Positions 32,664 to 41,349 of a stretch of DNA of 64,000 bases are shown piece after piece. The notes under the pieces are model-generated. The model had not been told where the DNA came from. It saw only the letters and a program-made list of their open reading frames with translations, and did not search any database. The stretch spans positions 24,447 through 88,446 of the forward strand of contig NZ_DIIM01000005.1 in assembly GCF_002420705.1 (NCBI RefSeq). Reading direction: 5' to 3'. Both the position numbers and the translations under genes were made by a program. Position 1 is the stretch's first letter, and the number at the start of each line of letters is the position of its first letter. This DNA comes from Sphingobacterium sp. UBA5670. Lineage in GTDB: Bacteria > Bacteroidota > Bacteroidia > Sphingobacteriales > Sphingobacteriaceae.

Positions 32664-33899
32664 ATGAGCGAATTTATAAGCAAGATAACATCTAATCAAC
32701 CTGTTTTCGAGGATAATGATCCACAGGACGAGCTGATGACCCTGAATATTGGCCCGACGCATCCCGCTACACATGGTGTATTTCAAAATGTTGTTCAAAT
32801 CGATGGCGAACGTATTGTGAGCGGTGTGTCTACAATCGGTTATATTCACCGTGCATTCGAGAAGATCGCTGAACATCGGCCTTTTTACCAGATCACGCCT
32901 TTGACGGATCGTTTGAATTACTGTTCAGCTCCAATCAATAATATGGGCTGGCATATGACCGTTGAAAAGCTGCTCAAGATTGAGATTCCCAAACGCGTAC
33001 AATATATGCGCGTAATTGTTATGGAGCTTGCCCGAATAGCAGATCATATTATTTGTAATGGAATTTTGGGTGTGGATACGGGAGCCTTTTCGGGGTTTTT
33101 GTATGTCATGCAGGAGCGTGAATTTATTTATGAGATCTTTGAAGAAATCTGCGGGGCTCGTTTAACAACTAATATTGGTCGTATTGGTGGGTTCGAGCGA
33201 GATTTCAATGCAATAGCCTTTGAAAAAATACGAGAATTCCTTAAACGTTATCCGCCAGTATTGCGAGAGTTCGAAGATATGTTTGTTCGGAACCGCATTT
33301 TTATTGAGCGAACTTCCGGTGTTGCCGCTGTCACAGCGGAAGAAGCATTGGATTATAGCTGGACTGGTCCTATCTTGCGAGCTGCGGGTGTAGATTATGA
33401 TGTGCGCGTTCAGAACCCTTATTGTTCTTACGAAGAATTTGATTTCGATGTGCCAGTTGGTACAACGGGTGATGTCTACGATCGCTTTATGGTTCGGAAT
33501 GCTGAAATGTGGCAATCGCTTCGGATTATTGAACAGGCCTTGGATAAAATTGAGAAAGAACCCAAAGGAGTTTTCCATGCGGAGGTGCCTGATTTCTATT
33601 TGCCTCCAAAAGAACAGGTGTACACGAATATGGAGGCTTTAATCTATCATTTTAAAATCGTTATGGGTGAGGTGGATACACCAAAGGCCGAAGTGTATCA
33701 TGCGGTAGAAGGAGCAAATGGTGAACTTGGTTTTTATCTGATTCACGATGGCGGGCGTTCGCCTTATCGTCTTCATTTTAGAAGGCCTTCGTTTGTCAAT
33801 TATCAGATGTTTGCGCCAATGAGTGCGGGAATGTTGATTTCTGATGCCATTATAAATATGAGTAGTCTTAACGTTATAGCCGGAGAATTAGATGCTTAG
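32664..33899 (+). CDS. nuoD: NADH-quinone oxidoreductase subunit D
   Basis: 411 aa, related to [NiFe]-hydrogenase large subunits but without metal ligands. Motifs are Gly-Pro-Thr-His-Pro-Ala-Thr-His-Gly near residue 30, the His-Arg-Ala-Phe-Glu-Lys region near 67, Tyr-Cys-Ser-Ala near 92 and Gly-Glu-Leu-Gly-Phe-Tyr near 353; they shape the quinone-binding site with NuoB. Its last codons overlap the nuoE start by 8 nt, so the two are translationally coupled. Confidence 0.95.
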   Translation: MSEFISKITSNQPVFEDNDPQDELMTLNIGPTHPATHGVFQNVVQIDGERIVSGVSTIGYIHRAFEKIAEHRPFYQITPLTDRLNYCSAPINNMGWHMTVEKLLKIEIPKRVQYMRVIVMELARIADHIICNGILGVDTGAFSGFLYVMQEREFIYEIFEEICGARLTTNIGRIGGFERDFNAIAFEKIREFLKRYPPVLREFEDMFVRNRIFIERTSGVAAVTAEEALDYSWTGPILRAAGVDYDVRVQNPYCSYEEFDFDVPVGTTGDVYDRFMVRNAEMWQSLRIIEQALDKIEKEPKGVFHAEVPDFYLPPKEQVYTNMEALIYHFKIVMGEVDTPKAEVYHAVEGANGELGFYLIHDGGRSPYRLHFRRPSFVNYQMFAPMSAGMLISDAIINMSSLNVIAGELDA

Positions 33900-34413
33900 T
33901 GTAAAACAACATAATGAAAATGTAACGTTCTCTCCAGAGTTGCTGACGAAGTTTGGAGAAGTGGTAAGCCGCTATCCCGAAGGGAAGCAGAAATCTGGGT
34001 TATTGCCCATTTTACATTTGGTTCAAGCGGAATATGGCTGGGTAAGTGCGGATGCGATGGACAAAGTTGCTGTTTACCTGAATATATTACCGATTGAAGT
34101 GTACGAAGTTGCGACATTTTATACGATGTTCCTACTTCAGCCGAAAGGAAAATATGTGTTAGAGATTTGTCGTACAGGTCCTTGTTGTCTGGTTGGCGCA
34201 GAACGTATTATGGGACATTTGCAACAAAAACTGAGCGTGAAAGAGGGCGAAGTCACAGCAGATGGACTTTTTTCGTGGCGCGGTGTGGAATGTTTGGCGG
34301 CCTGCGGTTTTGGGCCTGTTTTACAGATTGGGCCTGAATATACCTTTTATGAAAATCTGACAGAGGAAAAAGTCGACGAATTGATTGATAATTTAAAAGC
34401 TAAAACAGAATAA
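33892..34413 (+). CDS. nuoE: NADH-quinone oxidoreductase subunit E
   Basis: 173 aa, thioredoxin-like 2Fe-2S protein (cluster N1a) of the NADH-dehydrogenase module. Ligands are the pair Cys-Arg-Thr-Gly-Pro-Cys near residue 100 and Cys-Leu-Ala-Ala-Cys-Gly near 136. The N-terminal helical part (Ser-Gly-Leu-Leu-Pro-Ile-Leu-His, and Val-Ala-Thr-Phe-Tyr-Thr-Met-Phe) is normal. nuoF begins 2 nt after the stop. Confidence 0.94.
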   Translation: MLSVKQHNENVTFSPELLTKFGEVVSRYPEGKQKSGLLPILHLVQAEYGWVSADAMDKVAVYLNILPIEVYEVATFYTMFLLQPKGKYVLEICRTGPCCLVGAERIMGHLQQKLSVKEGEVTADGLFSWRGVECLAACGFGPVLQIGPEYTFYENLTEEKVDELIDNLKAKTE

Positions 34414-34415
34414 AT

Positions 34416-35771
34416 ATGGCACGTAAACTTTTGTTGACTCATATCGATGTTCCAGGCATCAATACCTTTGAGGTCTATCGGCAAAAAGGTGGTTATGTTG
34501 CTGTTGAGAAAGTTTTGAAGACAATGTCTCCAGAGGATGTCGTCGAAGAAGTTAAAAAATCTGGATTGCGTGGCCGTGGAGGAGCGGGTTTTCCAACTGG
34601 GATGAAATGGTCCTTTCTGGCCAAACCGGAAGGTGTGCCTCGTTATTTGGTTTGTAATGCTGACGAGTCTGAACCAGGTACATTTAAAGACCGTTATTTG
34701 ATGACGCATATTCCCCATGCACTTATTGAGGGGATGATTGTTTCCAGTTTTGCTTTGGGGGCACATACTTCCTATATCTATGTGCGGGGAGAGATGATGC
34801 CACAGATCAGAATTCTAGAGCGTGCTATTGCTGAAGCGAAGGAGAAGGGCTTTTTAGGAAAAAATATCTTAGGATCGGGGTATGATCTGGAGATCTACGT
34901 TCAACCGGGAGGGGGAGCTTATATCTGCGGAGAGGAAACGGCCTTATTGGAATCCTTAGAGGGAAAACGTGGCAATCCTCGTATTAAGCCTCCATTTCCG
35001 GCTATAGCGGGTTTATATAACTGTCCTACGGTGGTTAATAATGTGGAGTCTATTGCGACGACTGTTCCTATTATTAATTTGGGTGGAGAAGAGTATGCCA
35101 AGATCGGGGTGGAACGTAGTACCGGAACAAAATTGATTTCCGCTAGTGGAAATATTGTAAAACCGGGGGTGTATGAAATCGAACTCGGTCTACCTGTCGA
35201 AGAGTTTATCTACTCGGACGAATATTGTGGTGGTATAGCCAATGGCAAGCGTATGAAAGCCGTCGTAGCTGGTGGCTCTTCGGTACCTATTCTGCCTGCT
35301 AATCTGATTTTGAAAACAGCGGCAGGAAATAGTCGTTTGATGACCTATGAGTCATTAGCTGATGGAGGCTTCCAGACCGGTACGATGCTTGGATCTGGCG
35401 GTTTCATTGTTTTTGATGAAGACCAGTGTGTGGTTCGCAATACATGGAATTTTGCCCGGTTCTACCATCATGAAAGCTGTGGACAATGTTCACCTTGTCG
35501 TGAAGGAACGGGCTGGATGGAAAAGGTACTGCATAAGATCGAGAGTGGTCACGGCTCCATGTCGGACATCGATTTGCTGTGGGATGTTCAGCGAAAAATT
35601 GAAGGAAATACAATCTGCCCATTGGGAGATGCGGCAGCATGGCCCGTTGCGGCAGCAATCAGACATTTTAGGGATGAATTTGAATGGCATATTCTTCATC
35701 CGGAAGAATCACAGGCGAGGAATTTCGGATTAGCGCATTATGCGGATCCTTTAGAACCAATAGTATCATAA
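34416..35771 (+). CDS. nuoF: NADH-quinone oxidoreductase subunit F
   Basis: 451 aa, the NADH- and FMN-binding subunit where electrons enter. The FMN/NADH site is Gly-Arg-Gly-Gly-Ala-Gly-Phe-Pro-Thr-Gly-Met-Lys-Trp near residue 52 and Gly-Gly-Gly-Ala-Tyr-Ile-Cys-Gly-Glu-Glu-Thr-Ala near 165. The N3 cluster ligands are Glu-Ser-Cys-Gly-Gln-Cys-Ser-Pro-Cys near 352 and the downstream Cys in Thr-Ile-Cys-Pro-Leu-Gly-Asp. It is cytoplasmic, with nuoG 30 nt downstream. Confidence 0.96.
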   Translation: MARKLLLTHIDVPGINTFEVYRQKGGYVAVEKVLKTMSPEDVVEEVKKSGLRGRGGAGFPTGMKWSFLAKPEGVPRYLVCNADESEPGTFKDRYLMTHIPHALIEGMIVSSFALGAHTSYIYVRGEMMPQIRILERAIAEAKEKGFLGKNILGSGYDLEIYVQPGGGAYICGEETALLESLEGKRGNPRIKPPFPAIAGLYNCPTVVNNVESIATTVPIINLGGEEYAKIGVERSTGTKLISASGNIVKPGVYEIELGLPVEEFIYSDEYCGGIANGKRMKAVVAGGSSVPILPANLILKTAAGNSRLMTYESLADGGFQTGTMLGSGGFIVFDEDQCVVRNTWNFARFYHHESCGQCSPCREGTGWMEKVLHKIESGHGSMSDIDLLWDVQRKIEGNTICPLGDAAAWPVAAAIRHFRDEFEWHILHPEESQARNFGLAHYADPLEPIVS

Positions 35772-35801
35772 TAATAGCTGTAACGATAAATAAATCATAT
35801 C

Positions 35802-36821
35802 ATGGCAGAAGCGGAAGATGTAAAGTTTAAGGTCTCCATCGACGGTATACCTGTAGAGGTTGCTCCTGGGACAACCATATTAAATGCAGCGCGGCAAATT
35901 GGTGGGGATATAGTCCCTCCTGCAATGTGCTACTATTCCAAATTGGAGGGAAGTGGGGGTAAATGTCGTACCTGCTTGGTAAAAGTATCCAAGGGATCTG
36001 AAAAGGATCCAAGGCCTATGCCTAAATTGGTTGCTTCCTGCCGCACGACGGTGATGGACGGTATGGAAGTACAAAACATTACTTCCCCAGAAGTAGTGGA
36101 AGCGAGAAAAGGAGTTGTTGAGATCTTATTGATCAACCATCCATTGGATTGCCCAATCTGCGATCAGGCGGGTGAATGTAAATTGCAAGATCTTGGTTAT
36201 GAGCACGGCAGTGCCAATACGCGCTACGAATTTGATCGTCGTACTTTCGAACGTATTGACCTGGGAGATAAAATCCAATTGCATATGAACCGTTGTATCT
36301 TATGTTACCGTTGTGTGTATGTCGCCAATCAGTTGACCGATCAACGTGTACATGGTATCTTAGGTCGTGGCGATCACGCAGAGATCTCTACCTATATCGA
36401 AAATGTAATTGATAATGATTTCTCCGGCAATGTGATCGATGTATGTCCTGTGGGTGCCTTGACGGATAAAACTTTCCGTTTTAAAAATCGGGTTTGGTTT
36501 ACAAAACCTGTGGATGCGCATCGTGATTGTCCGACATGTTTAGGGAAGGTAACCTTATGGTATAAGGGGGAAGAGGTCATTCGGGTGACTGCTCGGAAAG
36601 ATGAGTTTGGTGAAGTAGAAGAGTTTATCTGTAATACCTGTCGCTTTGACCAGAAAAAAACAAGCGACTGGATTTTAGAGGAACCGACAGAAATCGATCC
36701 GCATTCTGTTATTTCTGCTAATCATTATGAATTGTTTAATCCGCCAAAAGTCATTAAGGAAAATCCTATCCTTCAGGAACAAAATCGCGAGCAGTTGGCT
36801 AGAACAGAAAAATTGAAATAA
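35802..36821 (+). CDS. nuoG: NADH-quinone oxidoreductase subunit G, short form
   Basis: Only 339 aa against roughly 700-900 in E. coli or mitochondria. Present: the N-terminal 2Fe-2S ferredoxin-like domain (Cys near residues 42, 53, 56, 75), the His-Cys 4Fe-4S motif His-Pro-Leu-Asp-Cys-Pro-Ile-Cys-Asp-Gln-Ala-Gly-Glu-Cys near 113, and the second 4Fe-4S (Arg-Cys-Ile-Leu-Cys-Tyr-Arg-Cys near 164, plus Cys-Pro-Val-Gly-Ala). The chain ends after two Cys-x2-Cys pairs (near 246 and 286) at the position where the molybdopterin-type domain would begin. The stop is followed cleanly by nuoH, so this is a natural short form, not a frameshift. Confidence 0.92.
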   Translation: MAEAEDVKFKVSIDGIPVEVAPGTTILNAARQIGGDIVPPAMCYYSKLEGSGGKCRTCLVKVSKGSEKDPRPMPKLVASCRTTVMDGMEVQNITSPEVVEARKGVVEILLINHPLDCPICDQAGECKLQDLGYEHGSANTRYEFDRRTFERIDLGDKIQLHMNRCILCYRCVYVANQLTDQRVHGILGRGDHAEISTYIENVIDNDFSGNVIDVCPVGALTDKTFRFKNRVWFTKPVDAHRDCPTCLGKVTLWYKGEEVIRVTARKDEFGEVEEFICNTCRFDQKKTSDWILEEPTEIDPHSVISANHYELFNPPKVIKENPILQEQNREQLARTEKLK

Positions 36822-36829
36822 TCACAAAC

Positions 36830-37873
36830 ATGGAGTGGTCTTTTGTCATAGAAAAATTAATATTGGTGTCTATTGTTTTCGTTATCACTTTGGTGATCGC
36901 GATGTATTCGACACTTGCGGAACGTAAAATTGCAGGTTTTATGCAAGATCGATATGGTCCTGACCGGGCTGGTATCTTCGGGATCTTACAACCCTTATGC
37001 GACGGAGGGAAGTTCTTTTTTAAGGAGGAAATTATTCCTGCAGGTGCACATAAAGTGCTGTTTATTTTGGGGCCTACAATAGCGATTATAACGGCATGTA
37101 TTAGTTCCGCTGTTATTCCCTGGGGGCAGGAATTGCAGATTGGAGACCGTACGATTTCTTTGCAGGTTGCGCAAGGCATCAATGTCGGCGTATTGTATAT
37201 GTTTGGTGTGATCGCATTGGGTGTATATGGTATTATGCTGGGGGGCTGGGCTTCCAATAACAAATTCTCACTTATGGGCGCAATTCGTGCGGCATCACAG
37301 AGCATAAGCTATGAGATTGCCATGGGACTATCATTGATCGCTTTACTGATGGTCACGCGTACATTGACGCTAGAGGAAATTGTCGCACAGCAGTCTGGCT
37401 TTGTCAACTGGAATATCTGGGCGCAACCACTGGGGTTCATCATTTTTATGGTCTGTGCTTTTGCAGAATGTAATCGGGTACCTTTTGATTTACCGGAGTG
37501 TGAAACGGAACTAGTGGGAGGTTACCATACGGAGTATTCTTCGATGAAATTGGGGCTTTATATGTTTTCCGAATACATCAATATGTTCGTTTCCTCGGCA
37601 CTGATGGCATCACTTTATTTTGGCGGCTATAATTTCCCCTTTATGAATGATCTGGGATGGTCAGCCAATATGATCACTATTGTTGGTGTAATAGTATTCT
37701 TTGTGAAGATATTGTTGTTTATCTTTTTCTTTATGTGGGTACGCTGGACTTTACCACGTTTCAGATATGACCAATTGATGAATTTGGGTTGGAAGATGTT
37801 GATCCCATTAGCGATAGCAAATATTGTACTCACGGGAATATTCACGTTGATTAAAGATACCTATTTCTCCTAG
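36830..37873 (+). CDS. nuoH: NADH-quinone oxidoreductase subunit H
   Basis: 347 aa, eight or so membrane helices; the membrane subunit joining the two arms and forming the quinone cavity. Conserved segments are Glu-Arg-Lys-Ile-Ala-Gly-Phe-Met-Gln-Asp-Arg near residue 31, Ser-Ile-Ser-Tyr-Glu-Ile-Ala near 158, Cys-Asn-Arg-Val-Pro-Phe-Asp-Leu-Pro-Glu near 213 with its acidic residues, and Arg-Trp-Thr-Leu-Pro-Arg-Phe-Arg-Tyr-Asp-Gln near 305. The gap to nuoI (172 nt) is much the longest in the operon. Confidence 0.95.
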   Translation: MEWSFVIEKLILVSIVFVITLVIAMYSTLAERKIAGFMQDRYGPDRAGIFGILQPLCDGGKFFFKEEIIPAGAHKVLFILGPTIAIITACISSAVIPWGQELQIGDRTISLQVAQGINVGVLYMFGVIALGVYGIMLGGWASNNKFSLMGAIRAASQSISYEIAMGLSLIALLMVTRTLTLEEIVAQQSGFVNWNIWAQPLGFIIFMVCAFAECNRVPFDLPECETELVGGYHTEYSSMKLGLYMFSEYINMFVSSALMASLYFGGYNFPFMNDLGWSANMITIVGVIVFFVKILLFIFFFMWVRWTLPRFRYDQLMNLGWKMLIPLAIANIVLTGIFTLIKDTYFS

Positions 37874-37903
37874 GGAATATTCTTCCTGAGAGGCAAATAT
37901 ACA

Positions 37904-37975
37904 ATGGACACCGATTGGATATTCCATAGAGCCATTGAAACTGCCAGATGGCAGCATGATGCCTTAAGAAAATAA
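37904..37975 (+). CDS. Possible 23-residue mini-ORF between nuoH and nuoI
   Basis: The frame from ATG 37904 encodes a peptide with two Trp and several His, Arg and Asp residues, ending at TAA 37973-37975. A purine-rich GAGAGG lies about 15 nt upstream. Two even shorter frames follow before nuoI (ATG near 37983 and ATG 38033). There is no homology that I can recognise; it may be leader-like or chance. Confidence 0.2.
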   Translation: MDTDWIFHRAIETARWQHDALRK

Positions 37976-38045
37976 AAGGCTCATGAATAAACAAAACGAG
38001 CATAGTGAGCTCATGAAATAATTTATTTACAGATGAACGAGTTTT

Positions 38046-38555
38046 ATGCAACTGACCAATCGTAAAAAGGTAATCGAACAAAAGCCGATGACATTCTCGG
38101 AAAGAATTTATTTCCCTGCCATTATCAAAGGTTTACGTATTACATTAAGGCATTTTTTTAAGAAAATCCCGACTATTAAATATCCTGAGGAAATAAGGCC
38201 GTATTCGAAAAACTTCAGGGGGCAGCATTCGCTTAAGCGTGATGAAGAGGGGCGTGAGCGCTGTACAGCTTGTGGGCTATGTGCTTTGTCTTGTCCTGCG
38301 GAGGCGATCACCATGACTGCTGCCGAACGGAAAAAAGGGGAAGAACATCTTTATCGTGAGGAAAAATATGCGTCGGTATATGAAATCAATATGTTGCGTT
38401 GTATTTTCTGTGGCCTTTGCGAAGAGGCCTGTCCGAAGGAAGCCATCTATTTGGATGGTCCGCATGTAACGGCAGACTACCTCCGTAAGGACTTTATCTA
38501 TGGAAAAGATAAATTGGTCGAACCAACTTTTGATATTACCAAATTAAAGAGCTAA
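38046..38555 (+). CDS. nuoI: NADH-quinone oxidoreductase subunit I
   Basis: 169 aa ferredoxin-like subunit with two 4Fe-4S clusters (N6a, N6b). Ligand sets are Cys-Thr-Ala-Cys-Gly-Leu-Cys-Ala-Leu-Ser-Cys-Pro near residue 76 and Cys-Ile-Phe-Cys-Gly-Leu-Cys-Glu-Glu-Ala-Cys-Pro near 119. The N-terminal amphipathic helices rest on the membrane. nuoJ begins 11 nt later. Confidence 0.95.
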   Translation: MQLTNRKKVIEQKPMTFSERIYFPAIIKGLRITLRHFFKKIPTIKYPEEIRPYSKNFRGQHSLKRDEEGRERCTACGLCALSCPAEAITMTAAERKKGEEHLYREEKYASVYEINMLRCIFCGLCEEACPKEAIYLDGPHVTADYLRKDFIYGKDKLVEPTFDITKLKS

Positions 38556-38566
38556 ACCAGGAAATT

Positions 38567-39064
38567 ATGACAGTATTTTATTTTGTAGCCTTCTTGTCTA
38601 TTTTCTTTGCGCTGATGACCATTTTTACAAAAAATCCTGTGCATAGTGTATTGTATCTAGTCATCACATTTTTTACGTTTACGGTGCATTATATACTCTT
38701 AAATGCGCAGTTTTTAGCTGTGGTAAATTTCATCGTCTATATGGGAGCAATCATGGTCTTATTTTTATTCGTGCTGATGTTGCTCAACCTGAATAAGGAT
38801 ACTGAACCTATGAAATCCAATTTGGTCAAGTTTATGGGCGTTATCGCTGGCTGTTGCTTACTGGTTACTTTGTTCGGCGTCTATCGTGTCTTTGATATTT
38901 CGAATCCACTGACCGTCGTTAATCCGGAAATCGGACTGGTTAAGAACCTAGGTAAAGTGTTGTTTAACGAATTTTTGCTTCCTTTTGAACTATCATCACT
39001 TTTGTTGTTGACGGCCATGATCGGAGCGATATTATTAGCTAAGAAAGAACCTAAACAAATCTAA
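38567..39064 (+). CDS. nuoJ: NADH-quinone oxidoreductase subunit J
   Basis: 165 aa with five membrane helices. The third helix contains Val-Tyr-Met-Gly-Ala-Ile-Met-Val-Leu-Phe-Leu-Phe-Val near residue 61, the flexible segment that couples redox change to proton movement in complex I structures. The stop and the nuoK start share one base. Confidence 0.93.
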   Translation: MTVFYFVAFLSIFFALMTIFTKNPVHSVLYLVITFFTFTVHYILLNAQFLAVVNFIVYMGAIMVLFLFVLMLLNLNKDTEPMKSNLVKFMGVIAGCCLLVTLFGVYRVFDISNPLTVVNPEIGLVKNLGKVLFNEFLLPFELSSLLLLTAMIGAILLAKKEPKQI

Positions 39065-39393
39065 TGGAAACAGTTGTTCAACAGTTGCAAGGGGTACCCA
39101 TAAATCATTATTTGATTTTTTGTGCGATTATTTTTGCTATTGGTGTTATTGGTGTTCTTATTCGCCGTAACGTCATCATTATCATGATGTCTATTGAATT
39201 GATGCTTAACGCAGTCAATCTTCTTTTGGCTGCATTTTCCGTGCAGAATGGCGATTCGTCAGGACAGGTGTTTGTCTTCTTTATTATGGCATTGGCGGCA
39301 GCGGAGGTTGCTGTAGGGCTTGCGATTATTATTATGGTATATCGGAATACGAAGTCTGTGGATATCGATTCCTTGAATAAACTTCGTTGGTAG
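39064..39393 (+). CDS. nuoK: NADH-quinone oxidoreductase subunit K
   Basis: 109 aa, three helices. Two buried Glu residues of the proton path are visible: Ser-Ile-Glu-Leu-Met-Leu-Asn-Ala-Val-Asn near residue 44 and Ala-Ala-Ala-Glu-Val-Ala-Val-Gly-Leu near 80. Confidence 0.94.
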   Translation: METVVQQLQGVPINHYLIFCAIIFAIGVIGVLIRRNVIIIMMSIELMLNAVNLLLAAFSVQNGDSSGQVFVFFIMALAAAEVAVGLAIIIMVYRNTKSVDIDSLNKLRW

Positions 39394-39412
39394 AACTTAA
39401 GAAATAAATACG

Positions 39413-41335
39413 ATGAGTGAATTAGTTTGGTTGATTCCCCTTTTGCCCTTAATCGGGTTTATAGTGAATGGATTGGGTAGAAATACGTTGTCCAAAGGTA
39501 TGGTCGGCACCATAGGCAGTGCTGTAGTGCTTATTTCTTTTGTGTGCAGTTGCATTCTTTTCTCTGAAGTATATCAAGCGAGGCAGGCTGGACAGGCTGG
39601 CATTATTGAACAACATGTGTTTGATTGGATTACTGTAGGTAATCTGAAGATAGGACTTTCCTTTTTTGTAGATCCATTGAGCGCAATTATGCTTTTGATT
39701 GTTACAGGCATTGGTTTCCTGATTCATGTTTATTCAGTCGGTTACATGCACCATGATACAGGCTTTGGTAAGTTTTTCGCTTATCTGAATCTGTTTATCT
39801 TCTTTATGTTGCTATTGGTATTGGGTTCCAATTACTTAGTGATGTTTATTGGCTGGGAAGGCGTGGGACTTTGTTCCTATTTATTGATCGGGTTCTGGTA
39901 TACGAATAATTCTTACGCAAATGCGGCAAAAAAGGCATTTGTAATGAATAGAATAGGGGACCTAGGGTTTTTACTTGCTATATTTTTGATACTCGGAACT
40001 TTCGGATCATTGGAATTTTCGACTGTATTTCCTGCGGCCAAAAACTTTGCTGTTGGTGATATTACCGTGGTTAGCATCACCATCTTATTGTTTATTGCAG
40101 CAACAGGTAAATCGGCACAGATACCTTTATTTACCTGGCTGCCGGATGCGATGGCTGGTCCAACACCGGTATCGGCACTGATCCACGCGGCAACCATGGT
40201 TACTGCCGGTATTTATATGATTGCGCGTACCAATGTCTTATTTATACTTTCGCCGTTTACCTTGCAGCTTATTTCTATCATTGCAATTTGTACAGCCTTG
40301 TTAGCTGCTGCGATAGCCTTGACACAGAACGATATTAAAAAAGTTTTGGCTTATTCTACTGTTTCGCAATTAGGTTATATGTTTCTCGGACTTGGAGTGG
40401 GCGCATTTACCGGAGCCTTTTTTCACGTATTGACTCATGCTTTTTTCAAAGCTTTGTTGTTCCTTGGAGCCGGATCTGTGATACACGGCATGAGCGAAGA
40501 ACAGGATATGCGTAACATGGGAGGTTTGAAGAAGGCGATGCCAGTTACGTACCTAACTATGTTGATGGGAACCATCGCGATCGCTGGAATTCCACCATTT
40601 TCTGGCTTCTTCTCCAAAGACGAAATATTGGCGGGTGCATTTATTGCTAGCCCAATATTATGGGGTTTGGGTTTTATTGGTGCTTTAATGACTGCATTTT
40701 ATATGTTTAGAATGCTATTTATGACATTTTCCGGTACATTTCGGGGGACAGAGCAACAAAAGCATCACTTGCATGAATCTCCAAAAAGTATGACGGTGCC
40801 ATTGGTTGTATTAGCAATACTTTCTGTCCTTGGTGGGGCCATCAATTTACCGGCCGTTTTGGGAGGCAATCATTGGCTTGAGAATTTCTTATCGCCGGTT
40901 TTTTCGGAAGGAAAAGCTCTAATGCCTGAGACGCATCATTTGGAGCATAGCACGGAGTATCTATTAATGGCAGTTTCTGTGGTTGGTGTATTGATTATGG
41001 TCGCCCTGGCTTTCAATAAATACGTCAAACGTGGACACATACCAAAAACGAATGATAGCGCGAGGGGATTTTTAAGCAATCTTTCCTACAATAAATTTTA
41101 TGTAGATGAGCTTTATGATAACATTATTGTACGTCCAATTAATTGGTTGTCGACGTTCTTTGGAAATGTCGTGGATCAGAAGGGGATTGACGGTGTCGTG
41201 AATGGTGCAGGGAAGGCAACATTTGATACAGGAAAGGTATTGCGCTTGCTCCAGAATGGTAATGTTGGTTTTTATTTATTGATGATGGTAATTGGGGTGA
41301 TTGCCATTTTCATCTATGGATTGTTGAGTCTTTAA
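39413..41335 (+). CDS. nuoL: NADH-quinone oxidoreductase subunit L
   Basis: 640 aa antiporter-like subunit at the far end of the membrane arm. The conserved Glu is in Gly-Trp-Glu-Gly-Val-Gly-Leu near residue 149, a Lys in Thr-Gly-Lys-Ser-Ala-Gln near 225, and the broken-helix motif Pro-Asp-Ala-Met-Ala-Gly-Pro-Thr-Pro-Val-Ser-Ala-Leu-Ile-His-Ala lies near 244. After ~residue 540 comes the lateral helix region (Phe-Tyr-Val-Asp-Glu-Leu-Tyr) and a final membrane anchor. Confidence 0.95.
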   Translation: MSELVWLIPLLPLIGFIVNGLGRNTLSKGMVGTIGSAVVLISFVCSCILFSEVYQARQAGQAGIIEQHVFDWITVGNLKIGLSFFVDPLSAIMLLIVTGIGFLIHVYSVGYMHHDTGFGKFFAYLNLFIFFMLLLVLGSNYLVMFIGWEGVGLCSYLLIGFWYTNNSYANAAKKAFVMNRIGDLGFLLAIFLILGTFGSLEFSTVFPAAKNFAVGDITVVSITILLFIAATGKSAQIPLFTWLPDAMAGPTPVSALIHAATMVTAGIYMIARTNVLFILSPFTLQLISIIAICTALLAAAIALTQNDIKKVLAYSTVSQLGYMFLGLGVGAFTGAFFHVLTHAFFKALLFLGAGSVIHGMSEEQDMRNMGGLKKAMPVTYLTMLMGTIAIAGIPPFSGFFSKDEILAGAFIASPILWGLGFIGALMTAFYMFRMLFMTFSGTFRGTEQQKHHLHESPKSMTVPLVVLAILSVLGGAINLPAVLGGNHWLENFLSPVFSEGKALMPETHHLEHSTEYLLMAVSVVGVLIMVALAFNKYVKRGHIPKTNDSARGFLSNLSYNKFYVDELYDNIIVRPINWLSTFFGNVVDQKGIDGVVNGAGKATFDTGKVLRLLQNGNVGFYLLMMVIGVIAIFIYGLLSL

Positions 41336-41349
41336 TTTTGGTATAATCG

